Of a DNA stretch of 64,000 nucleotides, positions 14,709 through 23,415 are shown piece after piece. Origin of the DNA: Streptomyces changanensis (GTDB lineage: Bacteria; Actinomycetota; Actinomycetes; Streptomycetales; Streptomycetaceae); NCBI RefSeq assembly GCF_024600715.1, contig NZ_CP102332.1, positions 3,534,001 through 3,598,000 of the forward strand, written 5' to 3'. Each line of letters starts with the position of its first letter. The first letter of the stretch is position 1. The position numbers and the translations under genes were made by a program. The notes beneath the pieces were generated by a model. The model saw nothing but the letters and a program-made list of their open reading frames with translations, searched no databases and was not told the DNA's origin.

Positions 14709-15029
14709 TCAGACCGCCGCGGGAGGAGCGCCGAGCAGGGCGGAGGCCCGCTCGACCCGCCCGGCGGCGGCGAGGTCGGGCTCCGCCTGGGGGTCCGGGG
14801 CCGGCCGGCAGGTGAAGCCGAGGTGGGCCATGGCCCGGGCGACCTCCCCGGCGCTGAAGTCGCGCCGGTCCTGGCGGGTGATGACGGCGCCCACCTGCAT
14901 GACGGGGTAGCGGCGGCGTCCGATGGTGACGGACTCACCGGTGACCGGTTCGGGCTTGATGCCCTTCATGGTCTCCAGCACGCCGGCCTTGGTCAGGTAG
15001 AACGGGAAGCGGGCAATGACACAGCGCAC
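14709..15029 (-). CDS. Small conserved protein linked to the helicase, copy 2
   Basis: This 106-residue paralogue of the protein at 9340-9600 shares RCVIA-FPF at the start and YPV-QVG-VITRQDRRDFSAGEV in the core, with an extra C-terminal tail. The GTG at 15029 follows GAGG and gives an N-terminus equal to that of the paralogue. It is the last gene of the minus-strand series csp, helicase, CBS protein, this gene, with only 7 bp to the CBS gene. Function is unknown; the linkage is the evidence. Confidence 0.8.
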   Translation of the reverse strand: MRCVIARFPFYLTKAGVLETMKGIKPEPVTGESVTIGRRRYPVMQVGAVITRQDRRDFSAGEVARAMAHLGFTCRPAPDPQAEPDLAAAGRVERASALLGAPPAAV

Positions 15030-15036
15030 GGGAGCC

Positions 15037-15372
15037 TCACAGGGAGAGGAGGGGGAGGGGGGTCCTCGTCGCGACCGGCGAAGTGGACGGTCCGTGTCCG
15101 CCGAGGACGTCACGCAGACGCACCCGGTCGGTGTACGAGGGGCTGTCGCGGACGGCGTCGAGCCGCCGCCGGGTGACCACGCCGGTGCAGCGGCCGTCGT
15201 CGTCGCAGAGGAGCAGGTACCCGGAGCGGGCACCGGCCATGACCGACAGGGCGACCTCGACGGTCATGTCGTACCAGACCCGCGGTCCGGCCTCGTACGG
15301 GGCCGCGACCACCGTCCGGGAGGCCGCGGCGCCGCCGGGGGCGGGGAGCGGGAGCGGGGGAGCCGGTGTCAC
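15037..15372 (-). CDS. Single CBS-domain protein
   Basis: This 111-residue protein has a Pro/Ala-rich start and then one CBS motif (WYDMTVEVALSVMAGARSGYLLLCDDDGRCTGVVTRRRL, followed by RVRLRDVLGGHG). CBS modules bind adenosyl ligands (AMP, ATP, SAM) as dimers, so this protein probably homodimerises and senses energy state. It lies between the DEAD-box helicase and the small partner gene and is likely cotranscribed with them. The GTG is preceded by AGGAGG. The other cold-shock module lacks this gene. Confidence 0.82.
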   Translation of the reverse strand: MTPAPPLPLPAPGGAAASRTVVAAPYEAGPRVWYDMTVEVALSVMAGARSGYLLLCDDDGRCTGVVTRRRLDAVRDSPSYTDRVRLRDVLGGHGPSTSPVATRTPLPLLSL

Positions 15373-15514
15373 GGAGTACCTCCTGCGGGAAGGGGGCGGG
15401 CGCCGGCCGGCCCCGCCGGGGTCAGTCGGCCTGCGCCGACGGACCCGGACGTGAGCCGACCGGGACGGGCCCGCCCGGACCCGGTCCGCGGGTCGGGCCG
15501 GCCGTGCCGGGGGC

Positions 15515-17023
15515 TCAGGCGGCCGGTCCGGCGACGGTGCGGCGGCGACCGGCCCGGCGCGAGGACTGCGAGGGGCGGCTGCGCCGCGGGCGGGACCCGG
15601 CGTCGCGCTCGGAGCGGGCGGGCACGGGCGCGGTGATGACCACGGGGATGCCGGACGGCGCCTGCGCGCCGGTGATGCGGGTCAGCTCGGCCTCACCGGA
15701 GCGGACCTCGGCGATCCGCGGGCGGATCCCGGCGTCCGACATGAGCCGGGCCATGCCGCCCCGCTGGTCGGGGGTGACGAGGGTGACCACGCTGCCGGAC
15801 TCGCCGGCGCGGGCGGTGCGGCCGCCGCGGTGCAGGTAGTCCTTGTGGTCGGTCGGCGGGTCGACGTTCACGACGAGGTCGAGGTTGTCGACGTGGATGC
15901 CGCGGGCGGCGACGTTCGTCGCGACGAGCACGCTGACGTGCCCGGTCTTGAACTGCGCCAGCGTGCGGGTGCGCTGCGGCTGCGACTTCCCGCCGTGCAG
16001 CGCGGCGGCCCGTACACCGCTGCCCAGCAGGTCGCGGGTGAGCCGGTCCACGGCGTGCTTGGTGTCCAGGAACATGATCACGCGGCCGTCGCGCGCGGCG
16101 ATGTGCGTCGTGGTGGCCTGCTTGTCGGCGCGGTGCACGTGGAGCACGTGGTGCTCCATCGTGGTGACGGCGCCGGCGGACGGGTCGACGGAGTGCACGA
16201 CCGGGTCGGTCAGGTAGCGGCGGACCAGCAGGTCGACGTTGCGGTCGAGCGTCGCGGAGAACAGCATCCGCTGCCCGCCGGGACGCACCTGGTCGAGCAG
16301 GGCGGTGACCTGCGGCATGAAGCCCATGTCCGCCATCTGGTCGGCCTCGTCCAGCACGGTGATGCCCACCTGGTCGAGGCGGCAGTCACCGCGCCCGATC
16401 AGGTCCTTGAGCCGTCCGGGCGTGGCGACGACCACTTCGGCACCGCCGCGCAGGGCGCTCGACTGCCGGCCGATCGACATGCCGCCGACGACCGTGGCGA
16501 GCCGCAGCTGCAGCGACCTGGCGTACGGGGTGAGCGCGTCGGTCACCTGCTGGGCCAGCTCGCGGGTGGGCACGAGGACCAGGGCGAGCGGCTGGCGGGG
16601 CTCGGCGCGCTGCCCGGCGGTACGGGCCAGCAGCGCCAGCCCGAAGGCGAGCGTCTTGCCGGACCCGGTGCGCCCGCGGCCGAGGACGTCCCGGCCGGCG
16701 AGGCTGTTCGGCAGGGTCGCGCCCTGGATCGGGAACGGCACGGTCACGCCCTGGGTCCCGAGCGCGGCGAGCAGCTGCGCGGGCATGTCCAGGTCGGCGA
16801 ACGCCTCGACCGACGGCAGGGCGGGAGTGATCGTCTCGGGGAGCGCGAACTCCCCGTGGACGGTGGCGCGCCGGCGGCCCTGACCGCCCCCGCGACCCTG
16901 CCCGCCGGTGCGGCCCTCGCCGCCGGAGCGGCCCGACTGGCCGAAGCGCCGGGCGCCTCCGCCGGAGCCGACACCGCCGTCACGGGTGCGGGAAAAACGG
17001 TCGTTCCTACGTGTGCGATTCAT
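15515..17023 (-). CDS. DEAD-box RNA helicase, copy 2
   Basis: This 502-residue paralogue of the helicase at 7746-9245 has the same motifs: RTGSGKT, DEAD, SAT, the FLDTKHAVDR segment and HRGGRTARAG. The N-terminus carries an Arg/Gly-rich stretch (FGQSGRSGGEGRTGGQGRGG) of the RGG type, absent from copy 1, and the C-terminus is basic. The ATG at 17023 follows GAGGAAGG at 6 nt; an in-frame start 24 nt further up lacks a ribosome binding site. It is placed 337 bp after the second csp gene on the same strand. Confidence 0.93.
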   Translation of the reverse strand: MNRTRRNDRFSRTRDGGVGSGGGARRFGQSGRSGGEGRTGGQGRGGGQGRRRATVHGEFALPETITPALPSVEAFADLDMPAQLLAALGTQGVTVPFPIQGATLPNSLAGRDVLGRGRTGSGKTLAFGLALLARTAGQRAEPRQPLALVLVPTRELAQQVTDALTPYARSLQLRLATVVGGMSIGRQSSALRGGAEVVVATPGRLKDLIGRGDCRLDQVGITVLDEADQMADMGFMPQVTALLDQVRPGGQRMLFSATLDRNVDLLVRRYLTDPVVHSVDPSAGAVTTMEHHVLHVHRADKQATTTHIAARDGRVIMFLDTKHAVDRLTRDLLGSGVRAAALHGGKSQPQRTRTLAQFKTGHVSVLVATNVAARGIHVDNLDLVVNVDPPTDHKDYLHRGGRTARAGESGSVVTLVTPDQRGGMARLMSDAGIRPRIAEVRSGEAELTRITGAQAPSGIPVVITAPVPARSERDAGSRPRRSRPSQSSRRAGRRRTVAGPAA

Positions 17024-17302
17024 GCGGAACCTTCCTCGATGCGGCACATATCAAGGAATTCCCGCAGCATGGGAGCAGCACGGAGAATAGCGAGAATGGG
17101 CCGGGGTGAGCGCGGCGACGAATACGCCCGGTGGAGTGCCGGGCGGAAGGTCGGGGGCGCTGAATTGGTGACACGCCGTGCGGACGGTGTCCGGTGCGCG
17201 GGCCGCCGTTCGGCGGCTCTGTGGGGCGGGTCCGGCGCGATGGGGATGCGCGGACCGACCGATGATCTTCCCGCAGGTGTGGACACCGCGGGATATGCGT
17301 GC

Positions 17303-17340
17303 AGCTGAGGCCCGCACCCCGAAGGATGCGGGCCCCAGCT
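17303..17340 (-). terminator. Terminator after csp copy 2
   Basis: An 18-bp stem with few mismatches and a UUCG-type loop on the minus strand lies about 20 nt after the csp stop codon. It separates the small csp mRNA from the helicase, as in copy 1. Confidence 0.75.
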
Positions 17341-17359
17341 ACGTCGTGCTCGTCGCGTG

Positions 17360-17563
17360 TCAGGCGAGGACGATGTTCTCGGCCGTCGGGCCCTTCTGGC
17401 CCTGCGCGATGTCGAAGCTGACCTTCTGGCCCTCGTTGAGCTCGCGGAAGCCCTGCGCCGAGATGTTCGAGTAGTGGGCGAACACGTCAGCGCCGCCACC
17501 GTCCTGCTCGATGAAGCCGAAGCCCTTTTCCGCGTTGAACCACTTCACGGTGCCAGTAGCCAT
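17360..17563 (-). CDS. Cold-shock protein (CspA family), copy 2
   Basis: This 67-residue protein has RNP1 (EKGFGFIEQ) and RNP2 (DVFAHYSNI) and differs from copy 1 mainly in the middle and C-terminal loops. AAAGGAGAT precedes the ATG. The leader and -10 region are conserved with copy 1, so both are expected to be under the same post-transcriptional control. With the helicase, CBS and small proteins it makes up a second cold-shock module in the opposite direction. Confidence 0.95.
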   Translation of the reverse strand: MATGTVKWFNAEKGFGFIEQDGGGADVFAHYSNISAQGFRELNEGQKVSFDIAQGQKGPTAENIVLA

Positions 17564-17717
17564 GTCATATCTCCTTTGGGGCACATCGGGATCCACACTG
17601 CGCGGATTCCGTGTCGCCGCGATGATTACCCCACCGGAAATGACCGGAAATACAAAGCGCTCCCGGCTGCCCGAAGGCTGCCGGGGGCACTTGAAGTTTG
17701 GGAACCACAACTGCAAC
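17564..17717 (-). ncRNA. Conserved structured leader of csp mRNA, copy 2
   Basis: This is the second copy of the leader described at 7240-7392. It keeps the GTTGCAGTTGTGGTTCCCA start and GGGGTAATCATCGCGGCGAC block, and has a hairpin in the same place with different paired bases. Length before the ATG is about 154 nt, nearly equal to copy 1. Confidence 0.65.
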
Positions 17718-17725
17718 TGGTATCG

Positions 17726-17731
17726 ACAGTA
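17726..17731 (-). promoter_or_regulatory. -10 box of the second csp gene
   Basis: TACTGT within CGTGCTACTGTCGA lies 8 nt before the conserved leader start. It matches the arrangement upstream of the first csp gene. Confidence 0.5.
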
Positions 17732-17995
17732 GCACGCTTCGACGGCCGGCGGGTGTTCCATATTTCCCACGCCGTGTTTTCCCGAAAATACTCATCGCGC
17801 GGTCCGGCAAACTCTGGCACCGCGATGACAGATATTCCCCATCCGCCCATCGAGCCCCGAACCCGCCGCCCCGGAAACCGCCCCCACCCCACCCCTCCCA
17901 CCCCCGCGCCCCTCCCTTCCCTGCTTCCCCTCCCTCCTCGCCTCCGGGGTCTCCCCCTCCTCCCCGAATCGCTCACGAAGATCGTCGAGAACGCC

Positions 17996-18001
17996 TAGGC
18001 T
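17996..18001 (+). promoter_or_regulatory. -10 box of a leaderless transcript (epimerase)
   Basis: TAGGCT is 6 nt before the GTG start at 18008, and no ribosome binding site is present. Confidence 0.5.
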
Positions 18002-18007
18002 GCCTGG

Positions 18008-18949
18008 GTGACCCTTCACGTCGTCGTCGGATTCGGGCCCGCGGGGGCGGCCACCGCCCGCCTGCTCGCGGCGCGGGGGCATGCGGTACGGGTCGTCACG
18101 AGGTCGGGCCGCGCCCCGGAGCCGGGCATCGAGCACGTGGCGCTCGACGCGGCGGGCGGAGCCCGGCTGGTCGAGGCCGTACGGGGCGCGACCGCCCTCT
18201 ACGGCTGCGCCGCCCCGCCCTACCACCGCTGGGCCACCGGTTGGCCGCCGCTCGCCGCGTCCCTGCGCACGACGGCCGAGGCGACCGGCGCCGTCCTCGT
18301 CATGCTGGGCAACCTCTACGGCTACGGCCCCGTCGACGGCCCCCTCACCGAGGACCTCCCGCTCGCGGCGACCGGCCCGAAGGGGCGGGTGCGCGCGGAG
18401 TCCTGGCAGCGCGCCCGGGACCTCCACGAGCGGGGCCGGATCAGGGCGGTCGAGGTACGGGCGTCGGACTTCTTCGGCCCGGGCGTGACCGACGGCGGCC
18501 ACCTGGCGTCCCGGGTCATGCCGCGTCTGCTGTGCGGGAAGCCGGTCTCCGCCCTCGGTGACCCGGCCGCGCCACACAGCTGGACGTACCTGCCCGACGT
18601 CGCCGCGGCCCTGGTCGAGGTGGCGTCGGACGAGCGGGCCTGGGGACGCGCCTGGCACGTCCCGACGCTGCCGCCGCTCTCCGTCAGGGCCATGGTCGAC
18701 CGCCTGGCCGGCGAGGCGGGCACGGCCCCGGTCCCGGTGCGCGGGCTGCCTCCGACGGCTCTGGCCCTCGCGTCGCTCTTCTTCCCGCAGCTGCGGGAAC
18801 TGAAGGAGATCCGCCACCAGTTCGACGGCCCGTTCACCGTCGACTCCACGGCCTACGAAGCGACCTTCACGACCCGCGCCACTCCGCTCGACGCGCAGGT
18901 GGGCTCCACGGTCACCTGGTGGCGCCGACACCTGTCGACCAGGCCCTGA
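18008..18949 (+). CDS. NAD(P)-dependent epimerase/dehydratase family protein
   Basis: This 313-residue extended SDR has an N-terminal nucleotide site with GFGPAGAATARLLA (a GxGxxG variant), and the middle contains MLGNLYGYGP and DFFGPG, as in NAD-dependent sugar epimerases and related reductases. The usual YxxxK pair is not obvious, so the catalytic activity may be altered. The C-terminal region ends in a substrate-binding helix and TWWRRHL. The GTG start is preceded by a -10 box at 6 nt (leaderless). No sugar gene cluster surrounds it. Confidence 0.8.
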   Translation: MTLHVVVGFGPAGAATARLLAARGHAVRVVTRSGRAPEPGIEHVALDAAGGARLVEAVRGATALYGCAAPPYHRWATGWPPLAASLRTTAEATGAVLVMLGNLYGYGPVDGPLTEDLPLAATGPKGRVRAESWQRARDLHERGRIRAVEVRASDFFGPGVTDGGHLASRVMPRLLCGKPVSALGDPAAPHSWTYLPDVAAALVEVASDERAWGRAWHVPTLPPLSVRAMVDRLAGEAGTAPVPVRGLPPTALALASLFFPQLRELKEIRHQFDGPFTVDSTAYEATFTTRATPLDAQVGSTVTWWRRHLSTRP

Positions 18950-19050
18950 CCCACCAGGTCCTGACCCACCAAGCCCCGACCCGACCGGCCCTGACCCACC
19001 AAGCGCCGACTCGACCGGCCCTGACCCGCCGGCTCCTGACCCGACCGGCG
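18946..19050. repeat. Seven 15-bp tandem repeats
   Basis: The unit CTGACCCACCAGGTC and variants (CCGACCCGACCGGCC) run without spacers from the stop codon of the epimerase gene. There are no unique spacers, so this is not a CRISPR array. Confidence 0.85.
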
Positions 19051-19093
19051 CGGGGGCCGGGCCCCGCCTCCGGCTCCGACGGCCGGGTTCGCG

Positions 19094-19354
19094 TCACACC
19101 TCGTCGGACTGTGCGCGGCCCTCGGTGGACTCGCTGGCGGCCAGCCACGAACGGGCCGGCTCCGACGTCTGGGTGGTGTCGACCGTGAGGTGCAGCCGGG
19201 TCCCACCCTCGGCGTCGGCCGGATAGCTGCGCTGCTCGCCGGCGGAGAAGGCCCGCCGCAGCACCTCCGCGACGCGCCGGGCCACCTCGGGCTCCGCGGC
19301 GACGATCCGCACCTCGGCGTGCCCGGCGGGGGGCCTGCTCTGCGAGGAGTCCAT
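19094..19354 (-). CDS. Conserved small hypothetical protein
   Basis: This 86-residue cytosolic protein has the pattern beta-alpha-beta: AEVRIVAAEP, a helix VARRVAEVLRRAFSAGEQRSYP, then GGTRLHLTVDTT. It is soluble and has no Cys. GGAGG precedes the ATG. It is the next gene downstream of the large restriction-like gene on the same strand, 167 bp away, but a functional link is not shown. Confidence 0.65.
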   Translation of the reverse strand: MDSSQSRPPAGHAEVRIVAAEPEVARRVAEVLRRAFSAGEQRSYPADAEGGTRLHLTVDTTQTSEPARSWLAASESTEGRAQSDEV

Positions 19355-19521
19355 CCTGAAGCCTCCGTGTGCTCATGAACATGGCCGACACCAGGACACC
19401 GCACCCTCGTGCCTGCCCCGCCGAACCGGCCGCCGACAACGCGACGGTGCTCCCGGCGAACCGCCCGCGAACTCCCCTACACCCTACTCCGGCACCCCCC
19501 GCCCCACGGGGACTCCGCGCC

Positions 19522-22107
19522 TCACTCCCCGTGACCGTCCTGCGGTTCGTGGAGCGTGACCTGCCGTACGAACCAGGACAGCGCGGCGTGGACGTCCTCC
19601 GGGTGGCCGGCCAGCACCTCCAGCGGGAACGACGGGCGCAGCTCCAGCTTCGCCTCGGCCAGTTCGACGCCCGGGACGGCGTTCAGCCGGGACATGAACT
19701 CCCGACGCAGTCCGCTGTCGTCGAAGGGCGGCCGGGACCGCATGTACTGGAAGACGACCTCCACCGTGCCGAAGACCGGGTACAGGGTGAACGGCCAGAT
19801 CGCGCCGGCGCGGGACGCCGTGTCCCTGCGCAGCATCAGGAAGCAGCTGGTCTCCGCCGCCTTGCCGTAGTCGAGGTGGCAACCGGGGGCGAGCTCCTCC
19901 CACGAGTGGAGGAAGGACAGGATGGCGTCGGCGGCGTCCGGCCGGTTCTCCCGCAGCAGTTCGGCGAAGCGGGCGGCGCGCGCCTGCACGGACCGGCCGG
20001 CGGCCACCGACTCGGAGGACCCGTTCGTCGAGCCGACTTCCGGCACTTCCTTGCCGAGGAGCGAGGCGAGGTCCTCCGCGGTCAGGCGGTGGGAGCCGCG
20101 GGCCCTGCCGCTGGCGTCGAAGGGGACGCCCTCCGCGTGCAGCAGCGCGAGCGGGTTGCCACCGTGCTCGTCGCTGGGCCAGCGGAACGACGCCGAAACC
20201 CGCCCGGCGGCGGTCAGCACCCGGTACGCCCCGTGCACGCCGGCCTTCGTGGCGAGGAAGTTCCCGACCGGGACCGGATGGCTGCCGATCAGCTCGGCGA
20301 TGTCCCCGTACGTGGTCCAGGTGCCGGTGGGCATGGCGATGAGCGCGGCGCGCAGATCGGCCCAGCCACTCCACTCCGCGCTGTCCGCGTGCTGCTCTCC
20401 CTCCGGGCCGGGCCACAGGGCGACGGCGCGCGCGGCGAGGTTGTCGGCCCGCTCCAGGATCTCCTTGCGTCCCCACCGGGGCGTCGCGGCGATCTCCTGG
20501 TTCATCCGCAGGGAACTCGCCTCCAGGATCTGCTGCTTGCGCTGGAAGGGGTGGTTCGACAGCTTGGAGTTCTCGGCGGAGAGCGTCAGGTTGCCGAGGG
20601 TGTGCACGAGCAGGTCGTGGAGTTCCTGAGGGGTCTGGCCGTCGTCCGAGTCCTCGGCGAGCATGTCGAGCCACGCCTGCGCCGGCCGCTGCGGCAGCAC
20701 ATGTTCGACCGTCAGCTTGGCCCTGCCGTAGTCCACCGGCTCCGCCGAGCCGTAGCTCTCCTCCAGCCGCTGCAGGACGTACGCGCGCTGCTGCGCCTGC
20801 CCGTTCCAGTAGAACGGCTTGCTGCGGACCGCCTCGGCGACCTCCGCGTCGGTGGGCCAGCCGCGACGCCGGCTGGACAGGTACCGCTGCACCGCCTCGG
20901 CGGGGGGCCGGTCGCGCTCCATGTCTCCCGGCATCGACATGAAGAGCCGGTTGAGGCTCTGCGTGCTCGCCTGGCACAGCATCCGCCGCACCAGGAAGCC
21001 CTCGACGTAGCCGAGGGCCTCGGCCGCCTCGTCGGCGCCGGCGTTCCCGGCGTCGACGAGGTCGAGGAGGTGGAGGGCGATCGGATAGTGGATGCGCCCG
21101 CCCCAGCTGGCCAGGTGCCGCAGCCGGCGGCGCAGTGCCTCGTTCGGTTCGAGGGAGGGATCGAGGATCCGCCTCAGCAACTCGGCGCGTCGGGCGAGTT
21201 CGGAGATCTCCTTCTCCAGCGCTTCCTCGTTGCCCGCGAGTGGTTCGAGCCGCTGCTGCTGGACGCGGTAGATGTCGGTCTGCTTCGTCTTGCTCTCGCC
21301 GCGCACGACGAGGTCGAGCCAGACGAGGAGCTCCAGGTTCTTCGGGCCCAGCTGCTGCTGCATGGGCAGCCACAGCTGCTCGTAGACCCGCTCGCCGCGG
21401 CCGGGGAGCAGCATGAACACGTAGTTGCGCAGGAGGTCGCTCTGGCTGAGGCCGACACCGGTGTTGTTGATGGACTCGAAGATCCGGTAGACGTTGTCGC
21501 CGCGCTCCGCCGTGATCTCCACGATGGACAGCAGGTCCCGCAGGGCTATCTCCACGGCCGTGGTCCAGCCTTCGCCGTACTGCTCCTGCCCGCTCGCCAG
21601 CACGCCACGGAAGAAGCGGTGGGCGGCCCCGACGTTGTCCGCTCCGCCCGAGCGCGGGCTGTGGGAGACGCAGGCGCCGTAGGACGGCCGGTCGGCCTGC
21701 GTGGGCAGCAGTCGGAAGTGCTCGTCGCCTTCCAGGAACTCGTTGACCAGGTACTGGCGGTGGATGCGGTCGGCGGTGCGCGCGGAACCCTCCACGGACG
21801 AGTCCCGGATGTGATCGCGCAGCGCCGTGAACGCCAGCATGATCGTGGTCAGTCGCTGCTGGCCGTCCACCACGAGCCACCGCTGCACGCCCCCCGCCTG
21901 CAGCTGTCCGGGCGCGAGGACGACGGAGCCGAGGAAGTGCGAGGCGGGGCTACCGCCCTCGAGCTGCTGCTCCACCAGGTCCACGAGATCGTCCCAGAGC
22001 CGCTGCAGTTGGGGCCGGGTCCAGCTGTACGTCCGCTGGTAGAGCGGTACTTGGAACTGCTTCTCCCCTTGGACGAGCTTCAAAAAGGTGATTTCCTGCG
22101 CGCGCAA
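19522..22107 (-). CDS. GmrSD-like restriction protein (DUF262-DUF1524) fused to an alkyltransferase-like domain
   Basis: This 861-residue protein begins with the DUF262/GmrS domain (VPLYQRTYSW; DGQQRLTT at 81-88), a nucleotide-using module, and follows with DUF1524/GmrD, a His-Me nuclease with VEHVLPQ at about 466 and LGNLTLSAENSKLSN. GmrSD enzymes cut phage DNA with modified cytosines. Residues 590-680 then resemble the DNA-binding domain of O6-alkylguanine transferases (MPTGTWTTYGDIAELIGSHP), but the PCHRV active site reads AYRVL, so it is an ATL-type binding domain without the acceptor Cys. The last 140 residues are an unknown domain. The TTG start is supported by GGAGGAGGGG 8 nt upstream. 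Role as type IV restriction is inferred. Confidence 0.8.
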   Translation of the reverse strand: MRAQEITFLKLVQGEKQFQVPLYQRTYSWTRPQLQRLWDDLVDLVEQQLEGGSPASHFLGSVVLAPGQLQAGGVQRWLVVDGQQRLTTIMLAFTALRDHIRDSSVEGSARTADRIHRQYLVNEFLEGDEHFRLLPTQADRPSYGACVSHSPRSGGADNVGAAHRFFRGVLASGQEQYGEGWTTAVEIALRDLLSIVEITAERGDNVYRIFESINNTGVGLSQSDLLRNYVFMLLPGRGERVYEQLWLPMQQQLGPKNLELLVWLDLVVRGESKTKQTDIYRVQQQRLEPLAGNEEALEKEISELARRAELLRRILDPSLEPNEALRRRLRHLASWGGRIHYPIALHLLDLVDAGNAGADEAAEALGYVEGFLVRRMLCQASTQSLNRLFMSMPGDMERDRPPAEAVQRYLSSRRRGWPTDAEVAEAVRSKPFYWNGQAQQRAYVLQRLEESYGSAEPVDYGRAKLTVEHVLPQRPAQAWLDMLAEDSDDGQTPQELHDLLVHTLGNLTLSAENSKLSNHPFQRKQQILEASSLRMNQEIAATPRWGRKEILERADNLAARAVALWPGPEGEQHADSAEWSGWADLRAALIAMPTGTWTTYGDIAELIGSHPVPVGNFLATKAGVHGAYRVLTAAGRVSASFRWPSDEHGGNPLALLHAEGVPFDASGRARGSHRLTAEDLASLLGKEVPEVGSTNGSSESVAAGRSVQARAARFAELLRENRPDAADAILSFLHSWEELAPGCHLDYGKAAETSCFLMLRRDTASRAGAIWPFTLYPVFGTVEVVFQYMRSRPPFDDSGLRREFMSRLNAVPGVELAEAKLELRPSFPLEVLAGHPEDVHAALSWFVRQVTLHEPQDGHGE

Positions 22108-22308
22108 GGGCCGGCCCCTCCTCCGATGCGGACGTCCCTCTTGTCGGCGTTGCGACCCGCGACGTCTTCCCGCGACGAGCGTAGTGCGCGGTACCGGCCC
22201 CTGTGGTCCGATCAGGGAGGATGCGCTCGGGCCCGGGAGGACGTGGCGTCCCGGCAGCCGGCGGCCGGCAGCCCTTGGGCCCGTCCTCGGCCGTCACCGC
22301 CGGGCACG

Positions 22309-22476
22309 TCACCGGGTGCGGCGGCGTCCTGCGGTCTTCGTCCGTACGGCGAGGTAGACGACCTCCGCCACGACGATCACGATGCCGATGATCAGGAGGT
22401 AGAACAGCCCCTCCACGACCACGCCGATGAGCCCGAGGGCGACTGCCACGAGGAGGAGGAACAGGAGCAGGGCCAT
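22309..22476 (-). CDS. Small hydrophobic membrane protein
   Basis: This 55-residue protein starts at an ATG with GGAGGTG 8 nt upstream. Nearly the whole chain is hydrophobic (ALLLFLLLVAVALGLIG, then LFYLLIIGIVIVVAEVVYLA), making one or two membrane helices, and it ends in a basic tail with RRRTR. Such proteins are common and uncharacterised in Streptomyces. It lies near a PRC-barrel gene and a second small membrane protein. Confidence 0.7.
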   Translation of the reverse strand: MALLLFLLLVAVALGLIGVVVEGLFYLLIIGIVIVVAEVVYLAVRTKTAGRRRTR

Positions 22477-22534
22477 ACCGATGACACCTCCGAAGGTGCG
22501 GGGCGCCCGAAGGCGCGGGGCCCGGGGTGGGCGG

Positions 22535-22891
22535 TCAGCGACGTGCGAGCTGGCGTTCGCCGCCGACGCCCGGCCGGTAGGTCAGGTCGTAGTGCTTGAA
22601 GACGGCCTCTTCCTCCTCGGCGGGCAGGACGTCGTCGGTGCCGATGGCGGGCGCGTTCTTCACCAGGCTCTTGGCGTGGGCGACCCGGACGTACCCCGGC
22701 CCGACGACGGCCTCGCCGATGGGGACGAAGACCAGGCGCCGACGGGAGGGGAGGCCGATGCGGACGGTGGCCATGGCGGGTTCGTCGGTGGTGGTGTCGA
22801 CGTAGACCGCTTCGAGTTCGCCGATCTTGTGCCCCTTCGGGTCGATGACGTCGAGGCCGCGCCACTCGCGGATGTCGGCTGGTTGGATCAT
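22535..22891 (-). CDS. PRC-barrel domain protein
   Basis: This 118-residue protein begins with a PRC-barrel (DIREWRGLDVIDPKGHKIGELEAVYVD, then MATVRIGLPSRRRLVFVPIGEA) and ends in an acidic helix. PRC-barrels are small beta-barrel adaptors, found in photosynthetic reaction centres and in the ribosome maturation factor RimM; stand-alone versions in actinobacteria have no known substrate. GGGAGCAGG lies before the ATG at 22891. Confidence 0.82.
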   Translation of the reverse strand: MIQPADIREWRGLDVIDPKGHKIGELEAVYVDTTTDEPAMATVRIGLPSRRRLVFVPIGEAVVGPGYVRVAHAKSLVKNAPAIGTDDVLPAEEEEAVFKHYDLTYRPGVGGERQLARR

Positions 22892-23120
22892 GTCCTGCTC
22901 CCTGAGGGCGGGATGACATCGACACAACGACCCCGGCGTATACACACCGGGGCCGCCCTTCCGGGTCGGTCGCACGTGAGAGTGCGCCGGCCCACTTCCA
23001 GGGTAGGCCGCAGGGGCATTTCCGGCATCCGGGGCCTTTCCGTCTGCGCCCCCGCCCCCGCCCGCGTACGGTCCCGTCGTCCGGTCCGGCTGCTGTCTGG
23101 CGGCGTCGGGAGGGCCGGCG

Positions 23121-23411
23121 TCACGCGCGGCCCCCGGCGCCGGGCTCGCGGCCCCCCTCCGGAGGCGTGGGCCGTCCGGCGGGCCCGGTGTCTCGCCGGT
23201 CCCCGTCCCCGTCCCTGTCTCCGTCCTGGTCCTGGCCCCGGTTCCTGACGCCCCTGTCGTTCCTGCCGCGGTGGCGGCCGATGCCCGGCAGCGTGTCGCT
23301 GTAATGGAAGGCGGCGATCCGCTCTTCGTGCCGGACGGTGAGCCGGTGGAGCAGGAGCATCCCCATGCCGATGAGAATGATGATCACGGCTGCGGCGATG
23401 GCGGTCTCCAT
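23121..23411 (-). CDS. Small membrane protein with charged tail
   Basis: This 96-residue protein has one N-terminal membrane helix (AIAAAVIIILIGMGMLLL) followed by a cytoplasmic Arg/His stretch and a tail of Asp-Arg-Gly repeats (GQDQDGDRDGDGDRRD). GGAGGTGAGGA before the ATG supports translation. It may be cotranscribed with the DUF5994 gene, whose stop lies only 4 bp upstream. Confidence 0.65.
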   Translation of the reverse strand: METAIAAAVIIILIGMGMLLLHRLTVRHEERIAAFHYSDTLPGIGRHRGRNDRGVRNRGQDQDGDRDGDGDRRDTGPAGRPTPPEGGREPGAGGRA

Positions 23412-23415
23412 GTCC

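Noticed and set aside
18946..19050. A seven-fold short repeat that could be taken for a CRISPR array
   Set aside because: The 15-bp units are contiguous, degenerate and have no unique spacers or cas genes nearby.
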